Source: Treponema sp. | GTDB lineage: Bacteria > Spirochaetota > Spirochaetia > Treponematales > Treponemataceae | DNA: 64,000 bases | Assembly (NCBI GenBank): GCA_024687165.1 | Contig: JAILEY010000057.1 | Coordinates: 1 to 64,000 of the forward strand | Reading direction: 5' to 3' | Shown here: piece after piece, positions 53,120-62,079 of the stretch | Numbering within the stretch: position 1 is the first letter of the stretch | How the letters are laid out: the number at the start of each line of letters is the position of its first letter | Position numbers and translations under genes: made by a program | Notes under the pieces: model-generated | The model's database searches: none | The model's input: only the letters and a program-made list of their open reading frames with translations | Told to the model about the DNA's origin: nothing

Positions 53120-53554
53120 ATGAAAACAAAACAGGATTTTCCAACAATCAATGATCGTCCTCCAGAAGGGGAAAGAGTAGACGGTACAAAGTATCGTATT
53201 CTTGTTGTTGACGATTCCATGTTCGTAGCAAAACAGCTTACTCAGATCCTCTCAAGCGATGGTTATGAAATCGTAGCTACTGCTCAGGATGGTAAAGAAG
53301 GTGTTGACAAGTACAAGGAACTTTGTCCAAATGTTGACCTTGTTACAATGGATATCACAATGCCACGCATGGATGGTATCACAGCATTGGAACAGATTAT
53401 CGCATTTGACAAGAATGCACGTGTCGTAATGGTAAGTGCCCTTGGAAAGGAAGAACTTGTAAAGAAGTCTCTTCTTAGTGGTGCAAAGAACTACATTGTT
53501 AAGCCTTTGGACCGCAAAAAGGTACTTGAAAGAATCAGTGCAGCTCTTAAATAA
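53120..53554 (+). CDS. cheY: Chemotaxis response regulator CheY
   Basis: A 144-residue single-domain receiver. After a 24-residue extension come acidic Asp31-Asp32 (VVDDSMF), the phospho-acceptor Asp78 (LVTMDITMPRMDG), Ser in VMVSALGKEE and the VKPL lysine. The phosphorylated form binds the flagellar switch. AAGGAG lies upstream. It is the last gene of the operon and is followed by a terminator. Confidence 0.95.
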   Translation: MKTKQDFPTINDRPPEGERVDGTKYRILVVDDSMFVAKQLTQILSSDGYEIVATAQDGKEGVDKYKELCPNVDLVTMDITMPRMDGITALEQIIAFDKNARVVMVSALGKEELVKKSLLSGAKNYIVKPLDRKKVLERISAALK

Positions 53555-53594
53555 TCTGCTGGTTTGATTTTACCGAAAAATATATCTCATTAAG

Positions 53595-53618
53595 AGGCTC
53601 TTGAAAAAGGGCCTTTTT
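53595..53618 (+). terminator. Rho-independent terminator of the che operon
   Basis: AGGCTCTT (53595-53602), GAAA loop, AAGGGCCT (53607-53614), then TTTTTG: an 8-bp stem with one G-T and a U-tail, 40 bp after the cheY stop. Confidence 0.85.
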
Positions 53619-53635
53619 GTGTTATAAAATTTTTT

Positions 53636-54061
53636 TTAATCAAAATTACGGCTCATCTTTAGTAAAAGGGATAGCAACTGGTCTTTTTCCGTTTCACTAA
53701 AATTCTTGTAGCAGGCTGAAAGAAGTTCTTTTGAAATGTCTCCTGTAAAATCTTTATATTCATGACCTTTCTCGGTAAGGAAAATGTATTTAATCCTGCT
53801 GTCTGTTTCAGATTGTTTAAGTTCAACAAGGCCTTCTTCAGTCAGTTTTTTTACAAGTGTTGTCGTTGTTGATTTGTTTCTGTTTATAAGACGTGAAAGT
53901 TCTCCCATGGAAAGTTTTTCATTTACGGACAACTGGTATAGTATAAATCCGTGTGACGAAACAAAATTTCCTTTTTGTGAAAGAAATTTGTTTGTAAATT
54001 CCTGGGTTTTTGTATGAATGTGGGAAATCAAAGCTACAATTGACTGCTTGCTGTAATTCAT
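53636..54061 (-). CDS. MarR-family transcriptional regulator
   Basis: A 141-residue winged-helix protein: MGELSRLINRNKSTTTTLVKKLTEEGLV is the helix-turn-helix (key GELSRLI..NKSTTT..VKKL), followed by the wing ETDSRIKYIFLTEKG with the conserved Asp-x-Arg, and a C-terminal dimerisation helix. MarR proteins usually repress themselves and a neighbouring gene until a ligand binds. The divergent membrane-protein gene starts 13 bp away, and the two promoters overlap, so it is the likeliest target. Its ATG is 6 nt from TATACT, again without a ribosome-binding site. Confidence 0.9.
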   Translation of the reverse strand: MNYSKQSIVALISHIHTKTQEFTNKFLSQKGNFVSSHGFILYQLSVNEKLSMGELSRLINRNKSTTTTLVKKLTEEGLVELKQSETDSRIKYIFLTEKGHEYKDFTGDISKELLSACYKNFSETEKDQLLSLLLKMSRNFD

Positions 54062-54096
54062 GGGTCAAGTATAGTGAAAAAAACAGTAAGAGTTAA
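54048..54096. promoter_or_regulatory. Overlapping divergent promoters of the marR pair
   Basis: Minus: TTAACT (54096-54091), 17 nt, TATACT (54073-54068), 6 nt to the marR ATG. Plus: TTGCTG (54048-54053), 16 nt, TATAGT (54070-54075). The two -10 boxes overlap, so one bound repressor could control both genes. Confidence 0.5.
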
Positions 54097-54994
54097 GGCT
54101 TTGAACAGTTTGAAAATGCTTCGTTTATTGTTTTTTTTGTTCATACAGATTATATTTATTTTCATGTTTGGATTGTTTTTTAAGAAAAGTTTTTTTGGAA
54201 TATGGGATAATCTGTTTTTTGTAATAATTTCAAATTTTATCATGCTGATTGGATTTGCTGCAGCTGTATTTGCCGGTCTTTCTCAGGTTTTTCTCCCTTC
54301 CGGAGGTGGATTTTATGTTTTTCGTGCGTTGCTTGAACTTTTAGCCTCAGTTATTGCTGGAATTGTCCTTTTTTCTTATTCAACATGTGCAAAAAAAATA
54401 GCCTTATTTGAAACTCCCAGATATGATGACTTATTCCACGGATTATTAAATCATTCTAAAACTGGAGCTTTATTCGGCCTTTTTGTGGGTATAATAATCG
54501 AAATTCTTAAGGTTGCAGTTCCTTTTTATTTAAAAATGTGGCGAAATAACCGCGGAACTCCGATTGAAAGTGTGGCTTTTATTGTTCTTGTGATAATTTT
54601 CTGGGTTTGTGTTACTCTTTTGCTTTCTGTTCAGTATTTTTATGCAGTTTATTCATTGATGGGAAACAATTTTAAGAAATGTTTTAAAAAATGTCTGATA
54701 CTTTTTTTTGACAATATGGGATTTTCTGTAAAAATGCTTTTTCTTAATCTTTTTAACCTGCTGATTTCTATTCCGTTTATGTTTGTTATACCGGGAATTG
54801 CTGCAGTTTTACAGACTCAGGTTTGTGCATTTAAGGTCCTCTTGTATAAGTATGACTGGCTTGAAGTAAATCCAGAGCTTTCAGTAAAGGAACGAAAAAT
54901 GGTTCCGTGGGGACAACTTTTGCAGAAAGAACGAAAATTAATCGGGATTCGTTCTTTGAAATCGTTCTTTTTCCCGTGGAGAGATACGAATTAA
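54074..54994 (+). CDS. Multi-pass membrane protein of unknown function
   Basis: Up to 306 residues with about six predicted helices (near 18-38, 48-72, 82-105, 135-150, 175-200, 225-260). The later DNMGFSVKMLFLNLFNLLISIPFMFVIPG and LQTQVCAFKVLLY stretches resemble integral membrane proteins of the DUF975/YciC kind only loosely, so I assign no family. The longest frame starts with GTG at 54074, but this lies upstream of the predicted transcription start; the ATG at 54116 (MLRLLFFLF) is at least as likely. It is divergent from marR, which may control it. Confidence 0.6.
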   Translation: MKKTVRVKALNSLKMLRLLFFLFIQIIFIFMFGLFFKKSFFGIWDNLFFVIISNFIMLIGFAAAVFAGLSQVFLPSGGGFYVFRALLELLASVIAGIVLFSYSTCAKKIALFETPRYDDLFHGLLNHSKTGALFGLFVGIIIEILKVAVPFYLKMWRNNRGTPIESVAFIVLVIIFWVCVTLLLSVQYFYAVYSLMGNNFKKCFKKCLILFFDNMGFSVKMLFLNLFNLLISIPFMFVIPGIAAVLQTQVCAFKVLLYKYDWLEVNPELSVKERKMVPWGQLLQKERKLIGIRSLKSFFFPWRDTN

Positions 54995-55094
54995 GTATAA
55001 ATTAGGATTTTCTTGTTAAAAAAAAATTCTTGACAAAAAACCGCAAAGAATGCAAAATATTACATAAATTATCAATGAAAGTATGGGGTTTGTC

Positions 55095-55736
55095 ATGAAT
55101 GACGATATTCTTACAATAGAAGAAGTTGCAGCTTATTTAAGAGTAAGTGAACGCACTGTATATGATTGGGCTCAGAAAGGTGAGATTCCAAGCGGAAAAA
55201 TTGGTACAGTCTGGAGATTTAAGAAATCAGAGATTGAAAACTGGGTTAATCAGCGCCTCTCATCATCAAAACCGGCTGACGATATTATTGTTCAGGTTAA
55301 AAATATTCTTTCTCCAGAAAGAATTGTGTTTTTGAATCATCAGACAAAGCATGATGCTCTTGTTGAACTTGCTCAGAACCTTTCTACGGCTCCTCAGATT
55401 AAAGATGCAAAAGAGCTTGAAGTAGAAATTCTTAAGCGTGAAGAGCTTATGTCTACCTCTTTGGGACGCGGACTTGCAATTCCTCATGTTCGTCTTTCAA
55501 GCGTTACGGATCTTGTAATGTCAGTTGGAATTTCAAAATGTGAAATTATCGACTTTGCCCCGATTGATGATCAGCCTGTTCAGATTCTTTTTATGATTGC
55601 AGCGGCATTTAATCAGCACAGTTATTATCTTAAGACTCTTTCTTTCTTTAGTTCAAAGCTTAAGGAAGAGGGACTTATGGAAAAGCTTGTAAATGCAAAA
55701 GATGCAATGGAAGCTTATAATCTTTTGATAAAGTAA
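55095..55736 (+). CDS. Excisionase-type HTH fused to a PTS EIIA (PtsN-like) domain
   Basis: A 213-residue fusion. Residues 5-55 form a MerR/excisionase-like helix-turn-helix (LTIEEVAAYLRVSERTVYDWA with the later WRFKKSEIENW). Residues about 65-213 form a PTS EIIA type-2 domain of the Fru/Ntr class, with the phosphorylatable His121 in GLAIPHVRL. Such proteins probably join phosphotransferase signalling to DNA binding rather than sugar uptake. The start at 55095 is favoured because ATGGGG lies 9 nt upstream; the frame itself opens at 55083. TTGACA at about 55033 with an AT-rich -10 forms a possible promoter. No EIIB or EIIC genes lie nearby. Confidence 0.85.
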   Translation: MNDDILTIEEVAAYLRVSERTVYDWAQKGEIPSGKIGTVWRFKKSEIENWVNQRLSSSKPADDIIVQVKNILSPERIVFLNHQTKHDALVELAQNLSTAPQIKDAKELEVEILKREELMSTSLGRGLAIPHVRLSSVTDLVMSVGISKCEIIDFAPIDDQPVQILFMIAAAFNQHSYYLKTLSFFSSKLKEEGLMEKLVNAKDAMEAYNLLIK

Positions 55737-55826
55737 TTAAATTTCTGTTGATTTTTGTCATGCAGAATGATTTTGCACCGGTACTGAAGCAGATTTAGTA
55801 TCGGTGTGAAAATTAATGAGACATAA

Positions 55827-56972
55827 CTACGGAAGCATAACTGTAATCCAGTCTTTCTGGTCTTTTTGAGACTGATTTATTTTCCCCCATGAAATATCTT
55901 TTGCTGTAGTTTCCCCGATAAGATAATCTTTTCCATTTGCCTTAAAACAGAATCCTGGATGATCTGAAACGAGGCCTGCAACTGCGTGAGAATGTACAGC
56001 ACTCACAAACATTATTGCATCCTGATTTGCACACTGAAGCATTACCGCAAGCAGCATAGATCTGCTGTCACAGTCGCTGCCTCCGCCTAGAAGAATTGAT
56101 GGCAATGAAGCAAAATCACTTGAAGACTTTTCGCGTTCATATTTAAAAGTTTGAGTCCATTCAAGAAGTTTTTGTGCATAATCTGTGTAATCACTGCAGT
56201 CTGAGGCAAGAGCTGATTCTGCATCAAAGGCAAATTGTCTCAGTCGTGAGCATGAATCTCGGAAAATCATTCTGTAGTATCTTGTCCAGGCTTCTTTCCA
56301 GTCATTTCTCTGCTGATAAAGTTTTAAGATGCTGTATTCTCTTTCAATTACGTATTCTGCAGCTTCCATGTCATTTGAAAAAAGCTTTGATTTAATTTCT
56401 TTTCCGTCGATTTCAGTCATTACTTCAACAGTTTTTTTTGAGGCAGGAAATGCATAGCTTGTAAAAAGGCCGCTTGTAAAATGACTTTCTACATCGATGT
56501 TTATGCTGTCTAACAGGCTTGTAATCGTGAGGCTGGAAAGATCTTTCTGTTCTTCCGGGCACCATGACGCAACTGTAATCATTTTTTTATTTTCAGGAAT
56601 GATAACAGTAACTGCAAATCCGGAAACATTTTTCCCCATGAGGTTCCCGCTGAACATTCCAAGTGACTGAATTCCGCCTCTCCAGGAAATTGTGTCAATG
56701 TCAGATTTTACACCAAGTTTTTTGAGTGTGTCGGAAAGTGCATCTTTTGTTGATTTAAAAGCTTTTGCTTCGTGGATTTTAATTATTGCAGTAACAGGAA
56801 CACAGTCGCTTTCAAGCTGATATGAAGTTGTTCCGTTGTTTGCAACAAGCTTAAAACCTGATGGAATGTCTATGTTTACATTCTGTGAAAATCCTTCAAG
56901 TAAAGTTCTCTCTGCAAAAACAGTTGAAATTGAAATCAGTGCAGAAATAAAAATCAGATAAAATTTTTTCAT
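55827..56972 (-). CDS. Exported transglutaminase-like protein
   Basis: A 381-residue protein with signal peptide MKKFYLIFISALISISTVFA. The C-terminal third looks like a transglutaminase/papain-type fold: GGGSDCDSRSMLLAVML with Cys301, then VSAVHSHAVAGL with His327 and His329, and an acidic GETTAKD segment for the third residue. Such periplasmic domains may act as proteases or crosslinkers. The N-terminal half (20-200) is beta-rich and unrecognised. The start at 56972 has AAGGA placed correctly and gives a proper signal peptide; the longer frame adds 20 residues. It is divergent from the pseudouridine synthase gene. Confidence 0.7.
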   Translation of the reverse strand: MKKFYLIFISALISISTVFAERTLLEGFSQNVNIDIPSGFKLVANNGTTSYQLESDCVPVTAIIKIHEAKAFKSTKDALSDTLKKLGVKSDIDTISWRGGIQSLGMFSGNLMGKNVSGFAVTVIIPENKKMITVASWCPEEQKDLSSLTITSLLDSINIDVESHFTSGLFTSYAFPASKKTVEVMTEIDGKEIKSKLFSNDMEAAEYVIEREYSILKLYQQRNDWKEAWTRYYRMIFRDSCSRLRQFAFDAESALASDCSDYTDYAQKLLEWTQTFKYEREKSSSDFASLPSILLGGGSDCDSRSMLLAVMLQCANQDAIMFVSAVHSHAVAGLVSDHPGFCFKANGKDYLIGETTAKDISWGKINQSQKDQKDWITVMLP

Positions 56973-57017
56973 AAAAAATCCTTTTGTAAAATATCTTTTG
57001 CTTAATAAAATCATAAT

Positions 57018-57046
57018 TTGAAAAAAAAGCAAATTATATATAAAAT
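57018..57046 (+). promoter_or_regulatory. Promoter of the rlu-fliG-peptidase group, leaderless start
   Basis: TTGAAA (57018-57023), 17 nt, TAAAAT (57041-57046), then 9 nt to the ATG at 57056, with no Shine-Dalgarno sequence. Confidence 0.7.
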
Positions 57047-57055
57047 TATCGGTAC

Positions 57056-57718
57056 ATGAAGATTTTTACAATACTTTTTGAAAATGATGAAATCATATTG
57101 ATAAACAAAGAATCCGGAGTTTCGGTACAGGGTGGTGCCGGAATTTCTCATTCACTTGATCAGGATCTTTCGGTTCAGATGGGATATAAAATTTTTCTTG
57201 TTCATCGTCTGGATAAGGAAACGAGCGGAATCCTCATAGTTGCAAAATCATCTTCTGCTGCTGCAAAATGGACGAACTTAATTTCAACTGATGAAGTACA
57301 AAAGGAATATACTGCGTGGTGTTTTGGAAAGCCGGTGATAAAAGGCAAAGAAATGACATGCGGAACTTTATCAGGAACTATAGAGGCTCATGGCCGCACA
57401 CAAAAATCAATTACAAAATTTAAGGTTGTTGAGACAAGAAAATTTTCTGTGGAAACTGAAGACGGTATTAAGGAATTTGAACTTTCAAAGCTGCACCTTA
57501 CACTTGGAACGGGACGAATGCACCAGATTAGAATTCAGCTTGCAAAGGCCGGCTGCCCGATTGTTGCAGATGATAAGCATGGAAATTTTAAATTGAATAA
57601 GCTTGCAAAAAAACTTGGAATGAAAAAACTTATGCTTGCATCTACAAGACTTATGATTCCGGTAAACGGTGAAACTCGTATTTTTGAGATTGATTTGCCG
57701 TCTCATTTTGTGGTTTAA
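57056..57718 (+). CDS. RluA-family RNA pseudouridine synthase
   Basis: A 220-residue enzyme with the RluA signature VHRLDKETSGILIVAKS, in which the Asp of HRLD is catalytic, and the later GRMHQIRIQLAKAGCPIVAD block. There is no N-terminal S4 RNA-binding domain. RluA-type enzymes isomerise uridines in 23S rRNA or tRNA; the exact target is not apparent. The second ATG at 57740 (fliG paralogue) is 21 bp beyond its stop, so it may lead a three-gene operon. Confidence 0.88.
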   Translation: MKIFTILFENDEIILINKESGVSVQGGAGISHSLDQDLSVQMGYKIFLVHRLDKETSGILIVAKSSSAAAKWTNLISTDEVQKEYTAWCFGKPVIKGKEMTCGTLSGTIEAHGRTQKSITKFKVVETRKFSVETEDGIKEFELSKLHLTLGTGRMHQIRIQLAKAGCPIVADDKHGNFKLNKLAKKLGMKKLMLASTRLMIPVNGETRIFEIDLPSHFVV

Positions 57719-57739
57719 TTTAAACGTGGGGATAAAAAA

Positions 57740-59041
57740 ATGAATATGGATGATGTTGTTCTCAGCGCTTATAAAAAAATGCAGGAAGAAGCTGAGGCTG
57801 AAAAAAAAACAGAAGAATTTAAACCAAAAGTTGTAAAGAAAGCTGTTTTTGAAAACCTGAGAAAAACTGTTGAAAAAAATAATCTTGAAGAAAAAAAGAA
57901 ACTTGATGAAAAAACAAAAACTCAGGCCGAACTTGCTGCAAGGACCGGCACCTGGTTTGAAAAACATTCTGCAACAACAGAAGATGTAAAGGAAGCTGCT
58001 AAAAATCTTACAAGCGGCGGACTTATAAAAATCCCTTCCCCAAAAACTGAAGAAGATTCTCTTTACAGGAGAGTCGCAAAATTTCTTGTAATTGTTGGAA
58101 TAGATGAAGCTGCAAAAATTCTTCCACATCTTACGGAAGAACAGACAGAGCGGATAATTCCTGAAATTGCTACGATTCAAAAAATTACTCCGGAAGAACG
58201 TGCTTCAATTCTTGAAGAATTTGAAGGTCTTGTTGAGCGAGCAAAATCTGAAGGTGGACTTGAGACAGCTCGTGTAATTCTTTCAAAAGCATACGGCTCA
58301 AAAAAAGCAGAAGATATCATCAATAAATCAGTGCTGATGCAGGACGGTAAGCCTTTTGAATTTCTTGCAGAAGCTAATGCGGAACGAATTAAAATTCTTA
58401 TTGAAGGTGAAAATGTCGGAGTTCAGTCGATTGTTCTTTCTCAGATTGAGCCTAAAAAAGCAGCTGCCGTAATCAATCTTATGGATACGGAAAATAAAAA
58501 AAATGTAATGCTTAGGCTTGCAAAAATGAAGCCTGTAAATCCTGAAGTTTTAATCGGGCTTGATAAAAGTCTGCATGATAAGTTGCTTACTCAGAATACG
58601 GAAAATACGCAGAATATGGACGGAAGAAATGTTCTTGCTCAGATTTTAAAGCGCATGAATCCTACTGCAGAAAATTCAATTATTAGAACCTTGAGTGATC
58701 AGGATCCGGAACTTGGTGAAGATTTGAGAAAACGTCTTTTTACGGAAGAAGATGTGATTGCAAGCGACAACAGATTTATTCAGAATTATCTTCATGACAT
58801 GGATGATAAGGATATTGCAATTTTAATCGCAGGAAAAAATGAAGGATTCAGAAATAAAATTCTTTCAAATGTTTCAAAGAACCGCGCACAGATTATTCTT
58901 GATGAAGAAAGCATGATTGAACATCTTACAAAAAGTGACAGCGAGAGAATGACTTCCATGTTCTATTCAGCATTAAGAAGAGCATGGGAAAAAGGCGATC
59001 TTAGAGTTGAAGGTCGTGATGAGGATGAAGTATACGTATGA
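57740..59041 (+). CDS. FliG paralogue (FliG1-like flagellar protein)
   Basis: A 433-residue protein. An N-terminal Lys/Glu-rich coiled region (about 10-90) is followed by FliG-like modules: LYRRVAKFLVIVGIDEAAKILPHLTEEQTERII (only its pattern quoted: FLVIVG-DEAAKILPHL), VGVQSIVLSQIEPKKAAAVI (N/M domain) and ILIAGKNEGFRNKILSNVSKNRA (C domain), as in switch proteins contacting MotA. Spirochaetes carry two FliG proteins; the FliG1 kind acts at only one cell end in some species. The window lacks other flagellar structural genes, so this looks like the stand-alone copy. Its stop overlaps the peptidase start (ATGA). Confidence 0.8.
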   Translation: MNMDDVVLSAYKKMQEEAEAEKKTEEFKPKVVKKAVFENLRKTVEKNNLEEKKKLDEKTKTQAELAARTGTWFEKHSATTEDVKEAAKNLTSGGLIKIPSPKTEEDSLYRRVAKFLVIVGIDEAAKILPHLTEEQTERIIPEIATIQKITPEERASILEEFEGLVERAKSEGGLETARVILSKAYGSKKAEDIINKSVLMQDGKPFEFLAEANAERIKILIEGENVGVQSIVLSQIEPKKAAAVINLMDTENKKNVMLRLAKMKPVNPEVLIGLDKSLHDKLLTQNTENTQNMDGRNVLAQILKRMNPTAENSIIRTLSDQDPELGEDLRKRLFTEEDVIASDNRFIQNYLHDMDDKDIAILIAGKNEGFRNKILSNVSKNRAQIILDEESMIEHLTKSDSERMTSMFYSALRRAWEKGDLRVEGRDEDEVYV

Positions 59042-62037
59042 AAAAAGGTGATCTTTATAAAGGGTTCAGAGTTTTAGAAACTATAAAAATTCAGGATTTT
59101 GAAGCAACTGGAATTTTTCTTAAGAATGAAAAAAGCGGACTTGAAGTATTTCATGTAAATAACAGTGATGAAGAAAATCTTTTTGCATTTGCATTTCGTA
59201 CTCCGCCGCAGGACAGTACAGGAGTTGCTCACGTTCTTGAGCACAGCGTTTTGTGTGGATCAAAAAAATATCCTGCAAAGGATCCGTTTCTTCAGCTTAC
59301 AAATCAGAGTGTAAACACATATCTTAATGCATTTACATCATCAGACAGAACTGTGTTTCCTGCAAGTTCACTTATTAAAAAAGATTATTTTAATCTGATG
59401 TCAGTGTATGCAGATGCAGTTTTCTTTCCGCTGTTGAAAAAAGAAATCTTTTTACAGGAATGCTGGCGTATTGAAGATAAAAAAATTCAGGGCGTAGTTT
59501 TCAATGAGATGAAAGGAAATTATGCTTCTTTTACATCTGTAGCAGGTGACGCAATTCTGGATTCTGTGTCGGGCGGAACTTGTTATGCTTTTGATTCAGG
59601 TGGAGATCCTCTTGTAATTCCGGAGCTTACTCATGAAAAATTAAAAGCATTTCATAAAAAACATTACTGCACGAACAATTGTCTCGTATTTTTGTATGGG
59701 AATATTCCGACTGAAGAACAGCTTGATTTTCTTGATGAGAATGTTATTTCAAAAGTTTCTTCTTTCGGAAAACGTGTTTCTGTTGCTGCTTTGCCGTCTC
59801 CAGCTAAACCGAAAAAAAATATTCACTCTTTTGGTCCGGAAGAAAGTGATGATTCAGAAGATTCAAAACCAAGCATCGCGCTTACCTGGCAGATTTTAGA
59901 TGCTGTAAAATCAGATAATATTGCGCTTGAATCAATAGAGCTTATGTTTATTTGTGAGCTTTTGTTTGGTCACGACTGTGCTCCTGTTTCAAAAGTTCTT
60001 CTTAAAAAGTTTCCGGGTGCAAGTCTTTTTCCTGGTTCTGGCGCAAATGTTTATGCAAGATTTTATTCAGTAACGCTTGGATTAAGAAATATTGATGAAT
60101 CAAAAAAGAATGAATTTATAGATATTGTTTCGCAGACTTTAAAATCTCTTTGTAAAAATGGTATTGATCAGGATGATATTGAGCGTACATTTATGAGCTT
60201 TGATTTTGCAAACCGTGAAATAAAAAGAAGCCCTGATCACGGACCTTATGCAATCGTACTTTTAAAAAGAGTTTTAAGAGCCTGGACTTACGAAAAATCT
60301 CCGTGGGAATGTATATTCTTTAAAAAATATTCTGACAAAATCAAAGAGAATATAAAAAATATTCCAGGATATTTAGAGTCTCTGATAAAAAAGTATTTTG
60401 TTGAAAATGATAATTACAGCGTCGTTTCTGTTGTTCAGTCAAAAGAGTGGAGCAGAAAACGCGATGCACAGGAAAGAAAACTCATCAGAAAAATTCTTCA
60501 GTCTGAAAATAAAAATGTATTTGATGCTGATTTAAAAAGGATGATTGATTTTCAGAATAATGCTGATTCAAAAAAAGTCATTGATTTAATTCCGCATCTT
60601 GAATTTAAGGATCTCAAGGAAAGGTATGAAAAAATAAAAACAGATTATGCTGAAATAAACGGCCTTCCGTTTTATATAAACAAAGAACCGACAAACGGAA
60701 TTGTGTATGCCAATATTTCATTTCCCGCTGATATTCTTAAGGCTGAGGATTATAAGTATCTTCCGCTGCTTGAGTCAACGGTTTGTGACATGAGCTGGGG
60801 CTCTCTTTCCTGGGATAAGGCTGCGGCAATTGCTGAAAAATTAACCGGCGGATTCGGGGCATTTACAAGAACGGCAAAAGTTCCTTCAGTGTTAAATAAA
60901 GAAATTAAAAAAAATCCTGCTGTTGTTGGAAGAGACTGGTTTGTAATTTATTTTAAATTTCTTGCTGAAAATTCAGAAAAGGTTTTTGATTTTATTGGTG
61001 ATTGGCTGTCTTCGGTAGATTTCAATGATAAAAAACGTTTGAGAACAATAATTAATGATGTCTGTAAAAATGCAGCAACTTCTGTAGTTCACTCTGCGGC
61101 GTCTTATGCAAGAATAAGGTCTCAGTCAACATTAAACAGGGAGAATGCAGTCCTGGAAATTGTTACCGGTTTAAAATCAGTTTTTAATCTGAATGAAATA
61201 AAAAAAGCAAATGTAAATGATCTTATAAAAAATCTTGAGAGGATTTTTAATTCGCTAAAAAAAGGCGGGGCTGTTCTTCATGTAACTTCTGATGCGGACG
61301 GAATAGAAGAAAGTAAAAAATATTTTGAACGTCTTGTAAAAAAACTGAAGCTTTCTGCTCCAAAGAAAAAGCTTTCTCAAAAAGATTCTGATTTTTATCT
61401 GCAGACTGAAATCAACAGCGGTCGTAAAAAAGTCAGCAGGAAAGATTGTTTTGTTGATGAAGTCTTTACAATTCCTGGAAGTGTAGGATTTTCTTCATGT
61501 ACTGTTTCAAGCGCAGGGTATAATACAAAAGAATCTATGGCAGATAATGTTCTTGCTCATTTTTTAAGGACATCTGATTTGTGGAAGCAGATAAGAACTC
61601 TTGGCGGGGCTTATGGAGTTTATCTTTCTACGTACAGCGATGTTGAGGCAACTTCTTTTTTAACCTACAGAGATCCTAAACCGATGGAATCTCTTGAGTT
61701 TTTTGAAAGATTCAGAAAGGAGCTTGCGAACAGAAAATTTACACTTGAGGAAGTTCAAAAAGCTATTGCCGGAGTTTATTCCGATGAAATAGAACCTTTT
61801 ACTCCCGTAATGCGCGGTGCAACAGGATATCTGCGGGAACTGTATGCTCATGTAAAAGATCAGGATAAAAGGCGCATGAAGTTTCTGCTTTCACTTACAA
61901 CAGATGACATTGAAAAATCTGCACAAAGATATTCAAAGGCTTGTGAACTTGGAAAAAAGGTTTTGATCTGCGGAAAATCTATTGTGGATGATAAAATTAT
62001 TCAAAATAGTAGAATAATAATTGAAATACCATTATAA
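59038..62037 (+). CDS. M16C metallopeptidase, presequence protease (PreP)-like
   Basis: A 999-residue zinc peptidase with the inverted motif HVLEH (His65, Glu68, His69) in GVAHVLEHSVLCGS, followed by KDPF and the third-ligand region NEMKGNYAS. The size and the block LGGAYGVY near residue 860 are typical of the M16C group, including PreP and yeast Cym1, which break down short peptides in a closed chamber. No signal peptide, so cytoplasmic. The contrast is the secreted M16 homologue at 7925-10630, which lacks the motif. It is coupled to the fliG paralogue by a 4-bp overlap, without obvious functional reason. Confidence 0.92.
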   Translation: MKKGDLYKGFRVLETIKIQDFEATGIFLKNEKSGLEVFHVNNSDEENLFAFAFRTPPQDSTGVAHVLEHSVLCGSKKYPAKDPFLQLTNQSVNTYLNAFTSSDRTVFPASSLIKKDYFNLMSVYADAVFFPLLKKEIFLQECWRIEDKKIQGVVFNEMKGNYASFTSVAGDAILDSVSGGTCYAFDSGGDPLVIPELTHEKLKAFHKKHYCTNNCLVFLYGNIPTEEQLDFLDENVISKVSSFGKRVSVAALPSPAKPKKNIHSFGPEESDDSEDSKPSIALTWQILDAVKSDNIALESIELMFICELLFGHDCAPVSKVLLKKFPGASLFPGSGANVYARFYSVTLGLRNIDESKKNEFIDIVSQTLKSLCKNGIDQDDIERTFMSFDFANREIKRSPDHGPYAIVLLKRVLRAWTYEKSPWECIFFKKYSDKIKENIKNIPGYLESLIKKYFVENDNYSVVSVVQSKEWSRKRDAQERKLIRKILQSENKNVFDADLKRMIDFQNNADSKKVIDLIPHLEFKDLKERYEKIKTDYAEINGLPFYINKEPTNGIVYANISFPADILKAEDYKYLPLLESTVCDMSWGSLSWDKAAAIAEKLTGGFGAFTRTAKVPSVLNKEIKKNPAVVGRDWFVIYFKFLAENSEKVFDFIGDWLSSVDFNDKKRLRTIINDVCKNAATSVVHSAASYARIRSQSTLNRENAVLEIVTGLKSVFNLNEIKKANVNDLIKNLERIFNSLKKGGAVLHVTSDADGIEESKKYFERLVKKLKLSAPKKKLSQKDSDFYLQTEINSGRKKVSRKDCFVDEVFTIPGSVGFSSCTVSSAGYNTKESMADNVLAHFLRTSDLWKQIRTLGGAYGVYLSTYSDVEATSFLTYRDPKPMESLEFFERFRKELANRKFTLEEVQKAIAGVYSDEIEPFTPVMRGATGYLRELYAHVKDQDKRRMKFLLSLTTDDIEKSAQRYSKACELGKKVLICGKSIVDDKIIQNSRIIIEIPL

Positions 62038-62079
62038 TTTTTTTAACGATTTTGCTATTGTTTCAGAGAGGTTTAACAA

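Noticed and set aside
52609..53220. 203-codon minus-strand frame over cheX
   Set aside because: Antisense to a clearly conserved gene, with Ser/Thr/Arg-rich composition and no motif.
55776..55806. 10-bp hairpin between convergent genes as a terminator
   Set aside because: The stem is good (one G-T) but neither strand has a T-run after it, so I do not call it a terminator.
57485..58180. 231-codon minus-strand frame across the pseudouridine synthase and fliG paralogue
   Set aside because: Phe/Lys/Ser-rich composition without motifs, antisense to two well-supported genes.
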